The notes beneath the pieces are model-generated. The model ran no database searches. It was not told the origin of the DNA and saw only the letters and a program-made list of their open reading frames with translations. Below, piece by piece: positions 53,444 through 63,474 of a stretch of DNA of 64,000 nucleotides. The number at the start of each line of letters is the position of its first letter. Position 1 is the first letter of the stretch. Source of the DNA: a virus; IMG/VR virus record IMGVR_UViG_3300042453_001086, positions 1 to 64,000 of that record; one strand, written 5' to 3'. Position numbers and translations under genes: made by a program.

Positions 53444-53956
53444 TCACAACTCCTTGTTATTTTTATCTGTAAAATAATATCTAAAAAACTTAAAAGTTAC
53501 ACTAGCAGTAATGTATTCCACATCTTGATCTCCAACATCAAACTCGACTCCAGATAAATCTACTGGGAATAATCTTTCGAAAAATACTATTCGGTTAGTT
53601 TTAAAGTTGCTATTGAGTATGTGAAGTTCTGCATTACAAAACTCTATGCCGCTATCATCATAAGTTTCTGCTAGGTTATTTTTTTGAATCCAATGAAAAA
53701 TAGAAAGATAGTTTTTTAAATCTTCATCAATAATAAACTGTAATCTAAAATCTCCATAAGTTACACCACCCGCAGAAGGTATTGGTAAACTTCTAAATGG
53801 AGTTGGAATTTCTGTAGTTGGAACGGAAATATCAGGTACTCCAGCTCTCTGGCAGAAAAAATCTACACCTGGAAAAAGTTCCAACTCTAGTTTAAATCCT
53901 GCAGGAGCAAGGAAGTTTCTGTTTGATGGTTGTTCTTCAAACCATTTTGCTGGCAT
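53444..53956 (-). CDS. gp3: Tail completion/sheath stabiliser gp3-like protein
   Basis: 170 residues, beta-rich with a tail-tube-like fold pattern (GDFRLQFIIDEDLKNYLSIF; DVEYITASVTFKFFRYYF). Its place between gp23 and uvsY is where cyanomyoviruses carry gp3, so I name it by position and size. A further gp19-like tail protein is the alternative. Late box AATAAATA at 53976-53983. Confidence 0.65.
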   Translation of the reverse strand: MPAKWFEEQPSNRNFLAPAGFKLELELFPGVDFFCQRAGVPDISVPTTEIPTPFRSLPIPSAGGVTYGDFRLQFIIDEDLKNYLSIFHWIQKNNLAETYDDSGIEFCNAELHILNSNFKTNRIVFFERLFPVDLSGVEFDVGDQDVEYITASVTFKFFRYYFTDKNNKEL

Positions 53957-53975
53957 GATCTTATCCTTTTTTTAC

Positions 53976-54015
53976 TATTTATTTCCATAAAAAAAGACCC
54001 CCCTTGCGGGAGGTC
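53976..54015 (-). terminator. Terminator of gp23 plus late box for gp3
   Basis: GACCTCCC/GGGGGGTC hairpin (53996-54015, GCAA loop) with seven T, then AATAAATA (53976-53983). Confidence 0.8.
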
Positions 54016-54033
54016 CGAGAAGAACCTGATAAA

Positions 54034-55455
54034 TCAGGTGAGGTTGGTAACCTTAACTCTTCTGTAATACTGGTTAGTATTAGGAGTAAGGATGCCGCCA
54101 TCTGGAGTACCACCAGCGATACCATTAACGTTTGTGGTTGAAACGAATGGGTTGCTGACCATGCCGTAACGAGTCTTGAAGCCAATCTTAGGCTGGAAGG
54201 TGTCAGGGTTGATCGAACGAACCATCTGGAGAGGAACGTATGGGCAATAGAAGAGACCTGCATCATAAGGTGAGGTGCCCTTATAACCCATAACATAGTA
54301 GTGCTTAGCAGCCTGACCCTGTGAGTAGACAGGAGCACCGAATGGATCGATGTAAACACGGATACCACCCTGGAGAACACCAGCAAATACGTTACCAGTG
54401 TCATCAACGTTGAGTGAAGTGTTGAGAGCAGGGGCGTAATCAAGCATACCAGCCATGCTCATAGCGGAAGCAACGTCTGCAGAGCAGATCATGAAGTTGC
54501 CCTTACCTCTACGGGTTAGTTGACCGATAGCGTTTGCATCACGTTGAATCTGGAATAGAAGACCCTTGAACTTCTCTGCCATCCAACGACCGTTTGAATC
54601 GATATCAAGGTCGAAAGTACCCTGAGTAGCAACGTCTTGCTGAGCACCAGGAAGCGCAACAGTGTAAACGGTACGGATGATTTCACGGTTGATCTCAGCA
54701 AGAATCTCGCTTGAGAGTAGGTTGGCGAGCTCTTGCTCAGCATCAAGACCATGGATTGCCTTGAGGTCTTGTGCTAGTTCTAGGGTGTACTCAGCCTTGA
54801 GAGCGCGTGTCTTAGCAGTCACCGAGGTCTTCTCGATGCTGAACGCCATCTCGCGGAATAGAGTATTTGCTTCGCCTAGAACTTCAGAAGTCTCACGGCT
54901 CATGCCACGAGCAACTTCATATGCAGAAGGTACAGCGTCGTTAAGAACTGCAGGGTTGTTGCCCTCAGCATCTCCACCAGTTCCGTCAGCACCACGAACG
55001 TTATAAGCGCCCTTGGTTGCATCGTAACCAGCTGAGAATGCCTCGTCTGGTTCGTAGTAGAGAGCCTCAGCGCCGCCTTGGTTCTCGTAACGAGCACGCA
55101 TTGCGAAGATAAGACCAGTAGGACCGCTCATTGGTTGAACACCAGCGATGTCATAAGCGACAAGGTTAGGCATTGAACGGCGGATTAGGCTGATTAGGAT
55201 AGGATCGAAACCAGCAAGACCAGCAGTGTTGCTGGATGATAGAGCTGAACCAGCAGGTGAAATGGTTGCGGAACCTAATGAGTTTACCTGTGAGGTAACT
55301 TCATGAAGCATTCCATACTCTTCACGAACTGCACGCTCTTGATTTTCTAGCAGGGTAGCAACAACCTGTTTACGATATGCATCCTTGATTTCAGGAAGAC
55401 CACCGTGATTTAGAACAGGTGCCCACTTTTCCTGCAAAATTCTTGTATCAGACAT
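54034..55455 (-). CDS. gp23: Major capsid protein gp23
   Basis: 473 residues. MSDTRILQEKWAPVLNHGGL is the scaffold-like N-terminus removed by gp21 in T4. HK97-type core follows, including FDPILISLIRRSMPNLVAYD and a C-terminal KIGFKTRYGMVSNPFV region. Codon use is host-like and GC-rich as expected for the most expressed gene. Late box 55492-55499. Confidence 0.96.
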   Translation of the reverse strand: MSDTRILQEKWAPVLNHGGLPEIKDAYRKQVVATLLENQERAVREEYGMLHEVTSQVNSLGSATISPAGSALSSSNTAGLAGFDPILISLIRRSMPNLVAYDIAGVQPMSGPTGLIFAMRARYENQGGAEALYYEPDEAFSAGYDATKGAYNVRGADGTGGDAEGNNPAVLNDAVPSAYEVARGMSRETSEVLGEANTLFREMAFSIEKTSVTAKTRALKAEYTLELAQDLKAIHGLDAEQELANLLSSEILAEINREIIRTVYTVALPGAQQDVATQGTFDLDIDSNGRWMAEKFKGLLFQIQRDANAIGQLTRRGKGNFMICSADVASAMSMAGMLDYAPALNTSLNVDDTGNVFAGVLQGGIRVYIDPFGAPVYSQGQAAKHYYVMGYKGTSPYDAGLFYCPYVPLQMVRSINPDTFQPKIGFKTRYGMVSNPFVSTTNVNGIAGGTPDGGILTPNTNQYYRRVKVTNLT

Positions 55456-55491
55456 TTTGCTTTTACTCCGTTGAGTTATTGGGGTTAAAAT

Positions 55492-55499
55492 TATTTATT
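55492..55499 (-). promoter_or_regulatory. Late promoter of gp23
   Basis: AATAAATA on the minus strand, 37 bases before the ATG. Confidence 0.55.
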
Positions 55500-55503
55500 A
55501 TAA

Positions 55504-56634
55504 TCAGTTGCTCCAGCGAGAAAGAGCCTGGAGATATGCAGCCATTACTGGTGATACTTCTTCGGTTCCTTGCTCACCTGAGACTTCAGGTAGTACTTGC
55601 TCATTCACTACATGCTTAGGGAAGTAGCTGCCAATGAGAGTTGCGACTTTGTTCTTGAAATCTTCTTCAGAAACAAACTCCACCCCTTCAGCAAGAGAAG
55701 CAAGTTTTTCTCTTTGAGTATCAACAAGACCCTCGCTCATTTGAGAAAGGATAACTTGCTTTTGATAACCAGCGAGTTTATTATTAAGATCAATATTACG
55801 CTCAATCTGTTCGTTTAAGCGACCTTCCATTTCACAAAGCTCCTCAGTCATTGTTTCTACAACATCGACTTTCTCTTCTGGGAGATTGAGGTAGTTTTCT
55901 TCAAAAACTTTTTTGAGACCACCCATGAACTCTTCAGCGATCTCAAGCTTGAGACCTGCATCGAGTGCAACTTGGTTCTCTTCTACCCAAGTGGTGATTG
56001 CATAGTTGAGTGTTTCATCAACTTTCTCTGAAAGGGCAGCAATCTCCTCTTGGAGTTTGGCGGAGAACTGCTCCTCTAGAGTTGAAGCAATAGCAGTTAC
56101 TTGCTCTTCGATGCGTGTCTTGACAGCAGCTTCAAAGATTGTGGTTGCTTTTGCTTTGAACTCTTCTGAGAACTCTTCGCCTTCAGTAAGGGCAGCAACA
56201 TCTTCCGCAGCGGAATAGTTGATTGCTTCCATACCAAATACTTTTGTATTGTTGGGACCATTCTCAACGCCATAACCAGATGACTTAACCGAGAAGCCCG
56301 AATCTTGGTGCTTACCGCGTGTTTGTGCATCAGCAACTTTTTTGTTGTGCTTAGCAGCTTTTGCTCCAGGATTCTCTTCACCTTCTGGATCTTCAAAATC
56401 AGAACCACCGTTATCTTCTTCTGATTGCCCAGGAGCAAGAGAAGTTGGTAGTTCGAATCCTGAATCTTTATGACCACCGCGAGTCTGAGCGTCACTTACT
56501 TGACCAGTAACGGGTTGCATGTATTGACCGATACCAGATGATTGACCAGGAACAATAGCTGGGGAGAGAGCACTCGTCATTACATCTGACTCAGTTACAA
56601 GCTCCTCAAACTTTTCGTTTAAGTTATCTGACAT
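55504..56634 (-). CDS. gp22: Prohead core scaffold protein gp22
   Basis: 376 residues, strongly acidic and coiled-coil (EEQVTAIASTLEEQFSAKLQ; VETMTEELCEMEGRLNEQIE). Internal scaffold around which gp23 assembles. N-terminal third is Gly/Asn-rich with two similar 'DAQTRGxHQDSGF' segments at about residues 47 and 103. GAGGA precedes the ATG. Confidence 0.88.
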   Translation of the reverse strand: MSDNLNEKFEELVTESDVMTSALSPAIVPGQSSGIGQYMQPVTGQVSDAQTRGGHKDSGFELPTSLAPGQSEEDNGGSDFEDPEGEENPGAKAAKHNKKVADAQTRGKHQDSGFSVKSSGYGVENGPNNTKVFGMEAINYSAAEDVAALTEGEEFSEEFKAKATTIFEAAVKTRIEEQVTAIASTLEEQFSAKLQEEIAALSEKVDETLNYAITTWVEENQVALDAGLKLEIAEEFMGGLKKVFEENYLNLPEEKVDVVETMTEELCEMEGRLNEQIERNIDLNNKLAGYQKQVILSQMSEGLVDTQREKLASLAEGVEFVSEEDFKNKVATLIGSYFPKHVVNEQVLPEVSGEQGTEEVSPVMAAYLQALSRWSN

Positions 56635-56676
56635 TTGAGATTCCTCGTAATACTTACTATATGTTTATTCTATGAT

Positions 56677-56684
56677 TATTTATG
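56677..56684 (-). promoter_or_regulatory. Late promoter of gp22
   Basis: CATAAATA on the minus strand, just before the end of gp21. Confidence 0.5.
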
Positions 56685-56687
56685 ATA

Positions 56688-57332
56688 TTATAAATTTTGT
56701 AAGAAATCGTTGAAAGCTTTCAGCGATCTCTCCTCCAGATTTTTTCTGGTGGATTCAGAAATATATCTGTGATATTTAGCAATATTAACTTCCTTAATAA
56801 TGCCGTTTTCCCAAACCCACTCTTTACCTTCCATGATACCATTCACAAATGCGTCAGGTGCGGAGGGGTCTGCTACAATATCAGCAGCAGTTGCGAGCAT
56901 GAAATCATCACGGACATAGTTGGCACCGTTCTTCTCTTCGATAGAACCCATGCCCCTCGAAGAAACGCCAAGTTTAACTCCTGAACTTAGGAGAGATTTG
57001 GCGATGTTTCCCATTGGTGTATCTAAGATTTGTGCTTTTCCAATGAAGTTTGAACCCTCTGCTTTGAGAGAAACAATCTTATGAGATACGCGATCTAGAT
57101 TTACAGTGGGACCATCAGGATGACCTAGTTCACCGAGAGCACGACCAGCAGAAACATACTGTTCATTGTATCTACCAACTTCACGCTCAAGAACACCGAA
57201 TGGATAAACACGACCATTTCGGTTTTTCAAATCTGCCTGAAGGAATACACCTTCAATGTATAGTAGTTTTTTTCCGTTTGCTTCTTCTTCGAGGATTTGA
57301 ATATCTTCGATTGCTTCGGTGATTAGTTTCAT
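56688..57332 (-). CDS. gp21: Prohead core protease gp21
   Basis: 214 residues, phage S78-like protease: GVFLQADLKNRNGRVYP, ALGELGHPDG (catalytic His) and KLGVSSRGMGS (nucleophile Ser). Cleaves scaffold and capsid proteins during maturation. Confidence 0.92.
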   Translation of the reverse strand: MKLITEAIEDIQILEEEANGKKLLYIEGVFLQADLKNRNGRVYPFGVLEREVGRYNEQYVSAGRALGELGHPDGPTVNLDRVSHKIVSLKAEGSNFIGKAQILDTPMGNIAKSLLSSGVKLGVSSRGMGSIEEKNGANYVRDDFMLATAADIVADPSAPDAFVNGIMEGKEWVWENGIIKEVNIAKYHRYISESTRKNLEERSLKAFNDFLQNL

Positions 57333-57529
57333 TGGTCTGTTTCCTCTGATGGTGTTTCTTCTACCTCCTCTTCAGGAGATTCTGGTTGATCGAAAAAAGA
57401 ATGAGCAACAACTTGTTTGTAATCTTTCATTGCTTCTGCTGCTTTTCCGTAGAGGATGTCAGCAATTTTATCGAGTGCTTGAACTCTATTACCGTCACGG
57501 ACGGCGTTTACGACTTCAATAGTATCCAT
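57329..57529 (-). CDS. Small prohead-core-like protein (66 aa)
   Basis: MDTIEVVNAVRDGNRVQALD, helical, with an acidic Pro/Glu tail (PESPEEEVEETPSEETDQ). Position between gp20 and gp21 equals T4 genes 67/68, prohead core components; the assignment is by position. Confidence 0.7.
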   Translation of the reverse strand: MDTIEVVNAVRDGNRVQALDKIADILYGKAAEAMKDYKQVVAHSFFDQPESPEEEVEETPSEETDQ

Positions 57530-57549
57530 TTGATTTACCTATAATAAAT

Positions 57550-57557
57550 TATTTATT
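57550..57557 (-). promoter_or_regulatory. Late promoter before the 66-residue core gene/gp21
   Basis: AATAAATA on the minus strand across the gp20 stop, 21 bases before the ATG. Confidence 0.5.
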
Positions 57558-59169
57558 TTTCTGATGTTTTAGGTTTAGGTGCAGCTGCTGGAGCGGGAGG
57601 TGGAGGAGGCAATGCCCCCACTTCCAAAGTTGCTGCATTCATTAGGTTTGTGTGGATTGGATCTGGAATCTTGCCTTCCGCAATCTCATTCTCCATTTGC
57701 TTGGTAATCTCGTCATACTCAGCATCAGTTTGCATTAATACTTGACGACGAACGTGTTCAATCGAATAATACTTTCCTAAGAAAGGATCTAAAGCAGTTG
57801 CAACTTGTAGGCGATTGCCCATTAGTTCTGCTTGCTTGAGTTCTTCAAAATGATTATCAAACTGATAGTCATACTGAATGTGCTCTTGCATTTGCTCCCA
57901 ATCTTCTGGAGCAATGATTCCTTTTAAAATAAGTTGTGTTCTTAAAGTGTCGTGAAATATAGTGCTAAATCTTTTACGAAGTCTTCCGATCCACTTAGAA
58001 AACTTAAGTTCATCTCTTAGAATCTCAGATGAACGACCAAGTGAGAATCCTTGGTTGGCATCATCTAAACGTGATGGTGGAAGGTTGAGTGAGTTGTATA
58101 GTTTCTTTTTAAAATACTCAACGTCTTTCAGTTCGCCCAGATTTTGACCACCAGGCAGAGTTGTGATTTCAGTTCCTCTGCCACCTTCACGACGAGGGAG
58201 CCAAAAGTCTTCAAGCATACTCATATGCTTTTTGTCGTCGCGGATTTCTCCAGTGGCAGCATCGTACACAAGTTTGTTGCGGTAACGTGCCATTACCTCT
58301 CTAAGGTATTGCTCCGCTTTTACTTTAGGGAGATTGCCTACGTCGATGTAAAAGATACGGCGTTCTGGTGCGCGTGAAAGTCTGTAGATAACCAGCGCAT
58401 CTTCAATCATGCGAAGCTGGTTGAGTGCTTTGATTGCTTTATGTAAGAAACTCAACGTCATTTTTTTGTTGAGATCTTGGATGCCCGAAGGAACATATGT
58501 AATAGCATCAGCAGCAATCTTCATGCCATTTGCCATGGCATTACCATCAAAGTTTGCGCTTGTAATATATCCTTTTGGATTATAAAGGAAGTACTCAATA
58601 AACTCACCAAAGTTATATTGGAGTGCTGTGCCGCGAGTCTCCTGACTCATTACTTCTTTCTGGTCTTTATTTTGAACTTTGACCTTTTTGATTTTCATCG
58701 GGTCAATATATCTCAGTTCAAGAATACCAGATTTGGGATTGTTCAAATCTATTACTTTGTGGTAATATAGTCTTCCATCAATATACCAGTTTCTGAAAAT
58801 CTCGTGTGAACGAGAATCAAAATTTAATAAACGTTTGATGTAGTTAAACTCTTCTCTGATTTTATTTTTAATACTTTCACTAACTTGCAAGTTAGATAGT
58901 TCTATTTGAACTGGACTATCATCCAAATCAGATGCTATAGTTTCATTAACGATTTCGTCAATAGCAGAATCGACTTCTGGATGTAGTGCCATGTCTCTGT
59001 ATCTGCGAATGAGTTCAAACTCATTGCGAGCGACACCTTCGATGTCTACATACGAACCAAAGTAACCGCCTGCTACAGCGGTTACTCCATCGTCTGCATT
59101 TGGTGGGATGGGGGATTGACCTTTTAATCCCCCCTCCTGCTTAATAGAAAATCCAAATAGTTGACTCAT
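57553..59169 (-). CDS. gp20: Portal vertex protein gp20
   Basis: 538 residues; T4 portal pattern with AIDEIVNETIASDLDDSPVQ, YRLSRAPERRIFYIDVGNLP and RDELKFSKWIGRLRKRFS. Twelve copies form the DNA entry channel. Ends in a Pro/Ala-rich tail (PPPPPAPAAAPKPK). Confidence 0.96.
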   Translation of the reverse strand: MSQLFGFSIKQEGGLKGQSPIPPNADDGVTAVAGGYFGSYVDIEGVARNEFELIRRYRDMALHPEVDSAIDEIVNETIASDLDDSPVQIELSNLQVSESIKNKIREEFNYIKRLLNFDSRSHEIFRNWYIDGRLYYHKVIDLNNPKSGILELRYIDPMKIKKVKVQNKDQKEVMSQETRGTALQYNFGEFIEYFLYNPKGYITSANFDGNAMANGMKIAADAITYVPSGIQDLNKKMTLSFLHKAIKALNQLRMIEDALVIYRLSRAPERRIFYIDVGNLPKVKAEQYLREVMARYRNKLVYDAATGEIRDDKKHMSMLEDFWLPRREGGRGTEITTLPGGQNLGELKDVEYFKKKLYNSLNLPPSRLDDANQGFSLGRSSEILRDELKFSKWIGRLRKRFSTIFHDTLRTQLILKGIIAPEDWEQMQEHIQYDYQFDNHFEELKQAELMGNRLQVATALDPFLGKYYSIEHVRRQVLMQTDAEYDEITKQMENEIAEGKIPDPIHTNLMNAATLEVGALPPPPPAPAAAPKPKTSEK

Positions 59170-59193
59170 TGTTAAATGGTTTCATGATATAAC

Positions 59194-59201
59194 TATTTAT
59201 T
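59194..59201 (-). promoter_or_regulatory. Late promoter of gp20
   Basis: AATAAATA on the minus strand, 25 bases before the gp20 ATG. Confidence 0.5.
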
Positions 59202-59805
59202 AGCTCTCAGAACCAGCGCCTGCAATAACATTTTCTGCAGCATCATCATCACCACGAGTCCAGTATTGAATCTGAAACTCTACGGTGAAATCTTCAATCT
59301 GGTCATTGCTATCATAAGCAAGATCAATCTGAGAAATGTTGGTTGGGAAACATCCAACTAGTTTATAAACTGTTTTGGTTGCACCTCCAGCACTGTCATT
59401 TCTTTCTAGTTGCTTAACTAAAATATCTCTGAGATATCCATCGGTTGAGTTTGGTAGGACTAAACCAGCACTATTTTGTTCGTGTCTGTTGATAGCTTCC
59501 ATCCACTTTTCCATAGCTCCGCGAATAGCGAAGTTTCTGTCGTTGATGAAAGTAGCAGTCCAGGTATCGAAGGTTCTATCCCCAGCAATCTTTACTGTTC
59601 TTCCTCTGAAAGGAACTTCAATAACACCTAAGTTGGAAGCTGGTAGAGCAGCAGCTTTACATAGAAGACCACTTAGATCATCCACTGCCTGTGCATTTTC
59701 AATATCAACTCCACTTGGAAAAGCAAAATCAACTAGATAAAGGTTTGGACGTACACCGTTCTGTACGTTTTGTAAGAAAGCATTAATGCTACTTGTGATT
59801 GCCAT
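59200..59805 (-). CDS. gp19: Tail tube protein gp19
   Basis: 201 residues; NLYLVDFAFPSGVD, PFRGRTVKIAGDRTFDTWTA and DFTVEFQIQYWTRG match the tail-tube fold. Forms the inner tube of the contractile tail. Confidence 0.92.
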   Translation of the reverse strand: MAITSSINAFLQNVQNGVRPNLYLVDFAFPSGVDIENAQAVDDLSGLLCKAAALPASNLGVIEVPFRGRTVKIAGDRTFDTWTATFINDRNFAIRGAMEKWMEAINRHEQNSAGLVLPNSTDGYLRDILVKQLERNDSAGGATKTVYKLVGCFPTNISQIDLAYDSNDQIEDFTVEFQIQYWTRGDDDAAENVIAGAGSES

Positions 59806-59838
59806 TTTTTGTTACCTCTTTAAGTGAATAAATTTTTA

Positions 59839-61488
59839 TTATCTACCAACAACTTCAGAGAAAGATACGCCAGTGCGAGTGGCAACAAATGTAATGGTGA
59901 TAAAGTTAATAGATCTAGCTGGTTTTACATAAATCTCAGCAACAAACTCATTTCTGTCAATAACATCGGGTGTGTTATTTGACTCATCGCAAACTACTAA
60001 GAAGTCAGTTACACCACGCTTAGCTCTTACCTCTGTCATATAAGAGTTAACTGCATTTGTGAATGTAGATCTTGTTGCTTCATCGTTAAGTTCAAATAGA
60101 ACATTCTTTGCTAAGCTACCGATTCTCTTTTCGATAGCAAGGAATAAACGACGAACGTTGATTCTATCAAAAGCACTTGGAGTTGCTAATGCAGTTTTGT
60201 CTCCAAAAAGAACTACACCTTGACCTGGGAAAGAGGTGATTGGGTTGATTCTCTTTAGATAGAGTTTATCTCTATCAGTTTTTCCTGGAACGTATGCTAG
60301 TTTAACAACGTTCTTTAAGTTTCCTCTTTGAGTTCCAGCAGGTGAGAACCAATCCTCTGCATTTAATGAGGTCTCTACACATAAACCTGCTACATCTCCG
60401 CAGCATGGTACATAACGATAAACATCATTGTATCTATCGTAGATATATTTGTAACCAGAATCAAACACAGTGTATGAGTTGCTTGTTCCTAGTTGATCGA
60501 AGAAAGCAATGATTGCATCTCTTTGAGCAGATACGGAAGATAGAGAAATAAAGTTATTGTAAGGAGAAACGAAAGCGATGCAATCTTTTCTGGAAGTGGC
60601 AATGTTTATGGCAGCCTGTGCTTTTGTTACAGTGTTGTTTTGATTAGATAAGGAACCACCAACTAAAATAAAGTTTACATCGATAGATTCTGTGTCAGCA
60701 AATAAATCATATGCTGAGTTGTAATCTGCTACTGATGCGCCATAATCATCAGATCCACCACCAAAGATGTAAGTTTTTTGACCGATTTCTGAACCAACTG
60801 AAGCGCCAGCATATACATATCTCGATCTGTTTCTCAAAACATTCACGTAGTATAGAGAAGCACCTTCGTTATCTACAGCGTTTGATGATGTTGATAGATA
60901 TTGATAGAGTTCTAAAACATTGTTATCTCCATCTAGAACTGCAATGTGGCAGCTATTTGCAGGAGCAAAAGTGAAATCTGGAGCGTAAGCAGACCAAAGA
61001 ACGTCGTTACCTTCGCTGTCTTCGTGGATAACTGCTGTACTGTAACTAGCATCCGCATCGATGTAGCAAACTTTTAAATCATTTCCCCATTGACCTGCAG
61101 TTCTTGCTGCAAATGCCCAGGTATAAGTAGAATAGCTTGCTTCATACTGTGATGTAGTCGAGATTAGTTGACCAGTACCAACAGTTTCATCTAAATCTGC
61201 GGTAGCATTTTCTGCATCTCCGTCATCTGGAGCAATGCGAACAATCTGGAGTTGACCACCATATGCTAAAAATGCAGTTGCGGTAAACCAATCTTGAAAG
61301 TTATTATCGTTTGGACCACCAAACGTATCTAGAAGTTCTCTTTCTGAAGTTATATTTGTAATAACACCAACTGGTCCCTTCTCAAACAATCCAACAAGTG
61401 CTGCAGTGTTTGCTTGAGTATTGACAATAGTTTGTGCTGTTAGATCACGCTCTCTAAGAACAATTCCAGGTGATACTTGACCTGCCAT
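59839..61488 (-). CDS. gp18: Tail sheath protein gp18
   Basis: 549 residues starting MAGQVSPGIVLRERDLTAQT, with the sheath-typical DTFGGPNDNNFQDWFTATAF and the C-terminal INFITITFVATRTGVSFSEV. Contracts to drive injection. Late box at 61530-61537. Confidence 0.95.
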   Translation of the reverse strand: MAGQVSPGIVLRERDLTAQTIVNTQANTAALVGLFEKGPVGVITNITSERELLDTFGGPNDNNFQDWFTATAFLAYGGQLQIVRIAPDDGDAENATADLDETVGTGQLISTTSQYEASYSTYTWAFAARTAGQWGNDLKVCYIDADASYSTAVIHEDSEGNDVLWSAYAPDFTFAPANSCHIAVLDGDNNVLELYQYLSTSSNAVDNEGASLYYVNVLRNRSRYVYAGASVGSEIGQKTYIFGGGSDDYGASVADYNSAYDLFADTESIDVNFILVGGSLSNQNNTVTKAQAAINIATSRKDCIAFVSPYNNFISLSSVSAQRDAIIAFFDQLGTSNSYTVFDSGYKYIYDRYNDVYRYVPCCGDVAGLCVETSLNAEDWFSPAGTQRGNLKNVVKLAYVPGKTDRDKLYLKRINPITSFPGQGVVLFGDKTALATPSAFDRINVRRLFLAIEKRIGSLAKNVLFELNDEATRSTFTNAVNSYMTEVRAKRGVTDFLVVCDESNNTPDVIDRNEFVAEIYVKPARSINFITITFVATRTGVSFSEVVGR

Positions 61489-61588
61489 GTTTTTCTCCTC
61501 GTGAAAAGTAGTTCATTTTAATCTAAAAGTATTTATGAAAATGGTTATTTCAAATCCAAAAAATATGCATGAACAGTGCATGAACTAG
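61489..61588 (-). other. Spacer between gp17 block and gp18
   Basis: Besides the late box it holds two direct copies of TGCATGAAC two bases apart (about 61565-61585). No gene. Confidence 0.4.
61530..61537 (-). promoter_or_regulatory. Late promoter of gp18
   Basis: CATAAATA on the minus strand, 42 bases before the ATG. Confidence 0.5.
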
Positions 61589-61810
61589 TTACCAGTCAGG
61601 ATATTCCCATGTATTTGGGGATTTTTTATTTGCCATCAGTCTCTTGATGGTACAATCTTTACACTCATAAGAGTATGACGAAGGTAAATGTCTCTTTGAT
61701 TTTCTTATAATATAATAATCATCTAAAAGATCTTTGATCTCTCCACAACATCTACATGTTCTTTCTTTAAACAATAAATGCTCTAGTGAAAACTGATCTT
61801 CGATGTCCAT
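61589..61810 (-). CDS. C4 zinc-finger protein next to terminase (73 aa)
   Basis: Cys pairs in TCRCCGEIKDL and ECKDCTIKRL enclose about 30 residues with Lys/Tyr, as in the small protein at 14538-14753. Such zinc fingers accompany phage HNH endonucleases, but no HNH is present. One-base overlap with the gp17 stop; inserted between gp17 and gp18. Confidence 0.7.
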   Translation of the reverse strand: MDIEDQFSLEHLLFKERTCRCCGEIKDLLDDYYIIRKSKRHLPSSYSYECKDCTIKRLMANKKSPNTWEYPDW

Positions 61811-63474
61811 TAGTAACCCAACATATACTCTACATCTGCAAACGGATTACCATATCCATCTGTGTACCAAACGTTCCCATCTTCATCAACAAATTTTTCT
61901 TCTTCGTCGATTATGCCGTCTGATATAAACCCGAACGGTGCCATGTCTTGTTCAATCTGATTCTTCTGTTCTTCGTAGATTCGTTTGCGAACATCGTTAT
62001 CAGTCATCTCCCTGAAGTAAGGTTGAACCGCCAACCACGAGAATAGAACTAGACACATCACAAGGTCATCGTTATATCCATCGTCAGCTTCAAACGATTG
62101 ATTCTTTTGAATAAATGTAGTGAGTTCACTGATAATCTCATAGTCTGAGATTAATAGTTTATCGTCTTCAATCAATGTCTTTAAGTTTGAGCACCCAACT
62201 TTCTTAGTCACCTTTGACATCTTCAGACCAAGTTGAGATTTGGTGCCAGAGAATCCCTGACCAACAATCTGACCAGCTCTACCACGCATGGCACACATTA
62301 GAATATTTGGATACTCTAAATCGTAATGAAGAATATTAGTTACCTGCTCACCGATGTCATTGACTTCAGCAAGGATATATGCTTTGTTGTAGTTCTTGCC
62401 AACCTGTTCAATAATGTTGGGGAATAGGATTGGTTTGATTTCGTTGTTTCTATACTTAGCAACTATCTTCCAAGGTAGTGTGGTAATATCAAATACAACA
62501 AAAGCAGAGTAATCATTGTTGGTTCCACGGGATACATCGACTGTCATGATGTAGTCGTGATCCTTCTTCGCTTCCTCGTATACCTTTAATCCTTTGCTGT
62601 TATCTTGTATAGGGTCTTCAAAGACCATTGAACGCAACTTAGCAGCCGAGATAAGTGTATCAACTGATCCTAGGAACTCACATTCAAACTCCTGCGTGAA
62701 CTGCCTCTCTGAGGTGTTCCTAATGGTCTCTTCTTTCCACTTCTCATCTCTACCAGGAACTGCACTCCAATGCACTTCTAGGGGCACGTAGCCGTTCCTG
62801 CCGCGCTCTGCGTCATGCCACAGCTTGTAGAACATATTCATACCCTGTGGGGTAGAAATGATAATAACCTTTGTGGTCTTACCAGACGAGATAGTAGGAT
62901 ATACAGACGAGAAGAACTGTTCCGCCATGTGGTTAGGAACGAACGCAAACTCGTCAAGGAAGATGATGTTAAAAGAGTTCCCTCTAACGGCGCTAGAAGA
63001 CGTTGAGGCAGCGATGATCTTAGAACCGTTATCGAGCTCCATCGAACCTTTGTTCCATGCTACAATGCCTTGCTGCATCCACTTGGGAAGGTTCTCATAC
63101 GCAAGTTGCAAACGAGACAGAAGTTCTCTTGAAGTTTCTGCTTTGTTTGCTAGAATAGCAATCTTGATGTTGTCGTTGAATACTGCGTAGTGCAGTAGGT
63201 ATGAAATAACTGTGGTTGATTTTCCAGTCTGTCTGGGGAGTTTGGCGATGTTGAATCTATTATTATGAAAGTTTTCGATGAGTTTCTCTTGGAAATCATA
63301 CATCTCAAAAGGAACAAGACCTTCATCAAGTGAAATAATCTTCACATAGTTTTTTGCAAAGTAAACGGGATCATCTTTGCATTTAATAAACTCTTCTACT
63401 TGATCCTTTGTAAAACTAATAGCGGTATTAGCTTTCTTTAGATTGGGATTACCAAGATATACATTATCACTCAT
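61810..63474 (-). CDS. gp17: Terminase large subunit gp17
   Basis: 554 residues. ATPase: Walker A-like RQTGKSTTVISY, Walker B FNIIFLDEFAFV, and coupling STPQGMN. RNase H-fold nuclease: MTVDVSRGTNNDYSAFVVFD, AEVNDIG and DDGYNDDLVMCLVL. Powers DNA packaging and cuts concatemers. Complete. Confidence 0.97.
   Translation of the reverse strand: MSDNVYLGNPNLKKANTAISFTKDQVEEFIKCKDDPVYFAKNYVKIISLDEGLVPFEMYDFQEKLIENFHNNRFNIAKLPRQTGKSTTVISYLLHYAVFNDNIKIAILANKAETSRELLSRLQLAYENLPKWMQQGIVAWNKGSMELDNGSKIIAASTSSSAVRGNSFNIIFLDEFAFVPNHMAEQFFSSVYPTISSGKTTKVIIISTPQGMNMFYKLWHDAERGRNGYVPLEVHWSAVPGRDEKWKEETIRNTSERQFTQEFECEFLGSVDTLISAAKLRSMVFEDPIQDNSKGLKVYEEAKKDHDYIMTVDVSRGTNNDYSAFVVFDITTLPWKIVAKYRNNEIKPILFPNIIEQVGKNYNKAYILAEVNDIGEQVTNILHYDLEYPNILMCAMRGRAGQIVGQGFSGTKSQLGLKMSKVTKKVGCSNLKTLIEDDKLLISDYEIISELTTFIQKNQSFEADDGYNDDLVMCLVLFSWLAVQPYFREMTDNDVRKRIYEEQKNQIEQDMAPFGFISDGIIDEEEKFVDEDGNVWYTDGYGNPFADVEYMLGY

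Noticed and set aside
53979-54443. Minus-strand frame of 154 codons inside gp23
   Set aside because: Out-of-frame shadow of the major capsid gene ending in the terminator.
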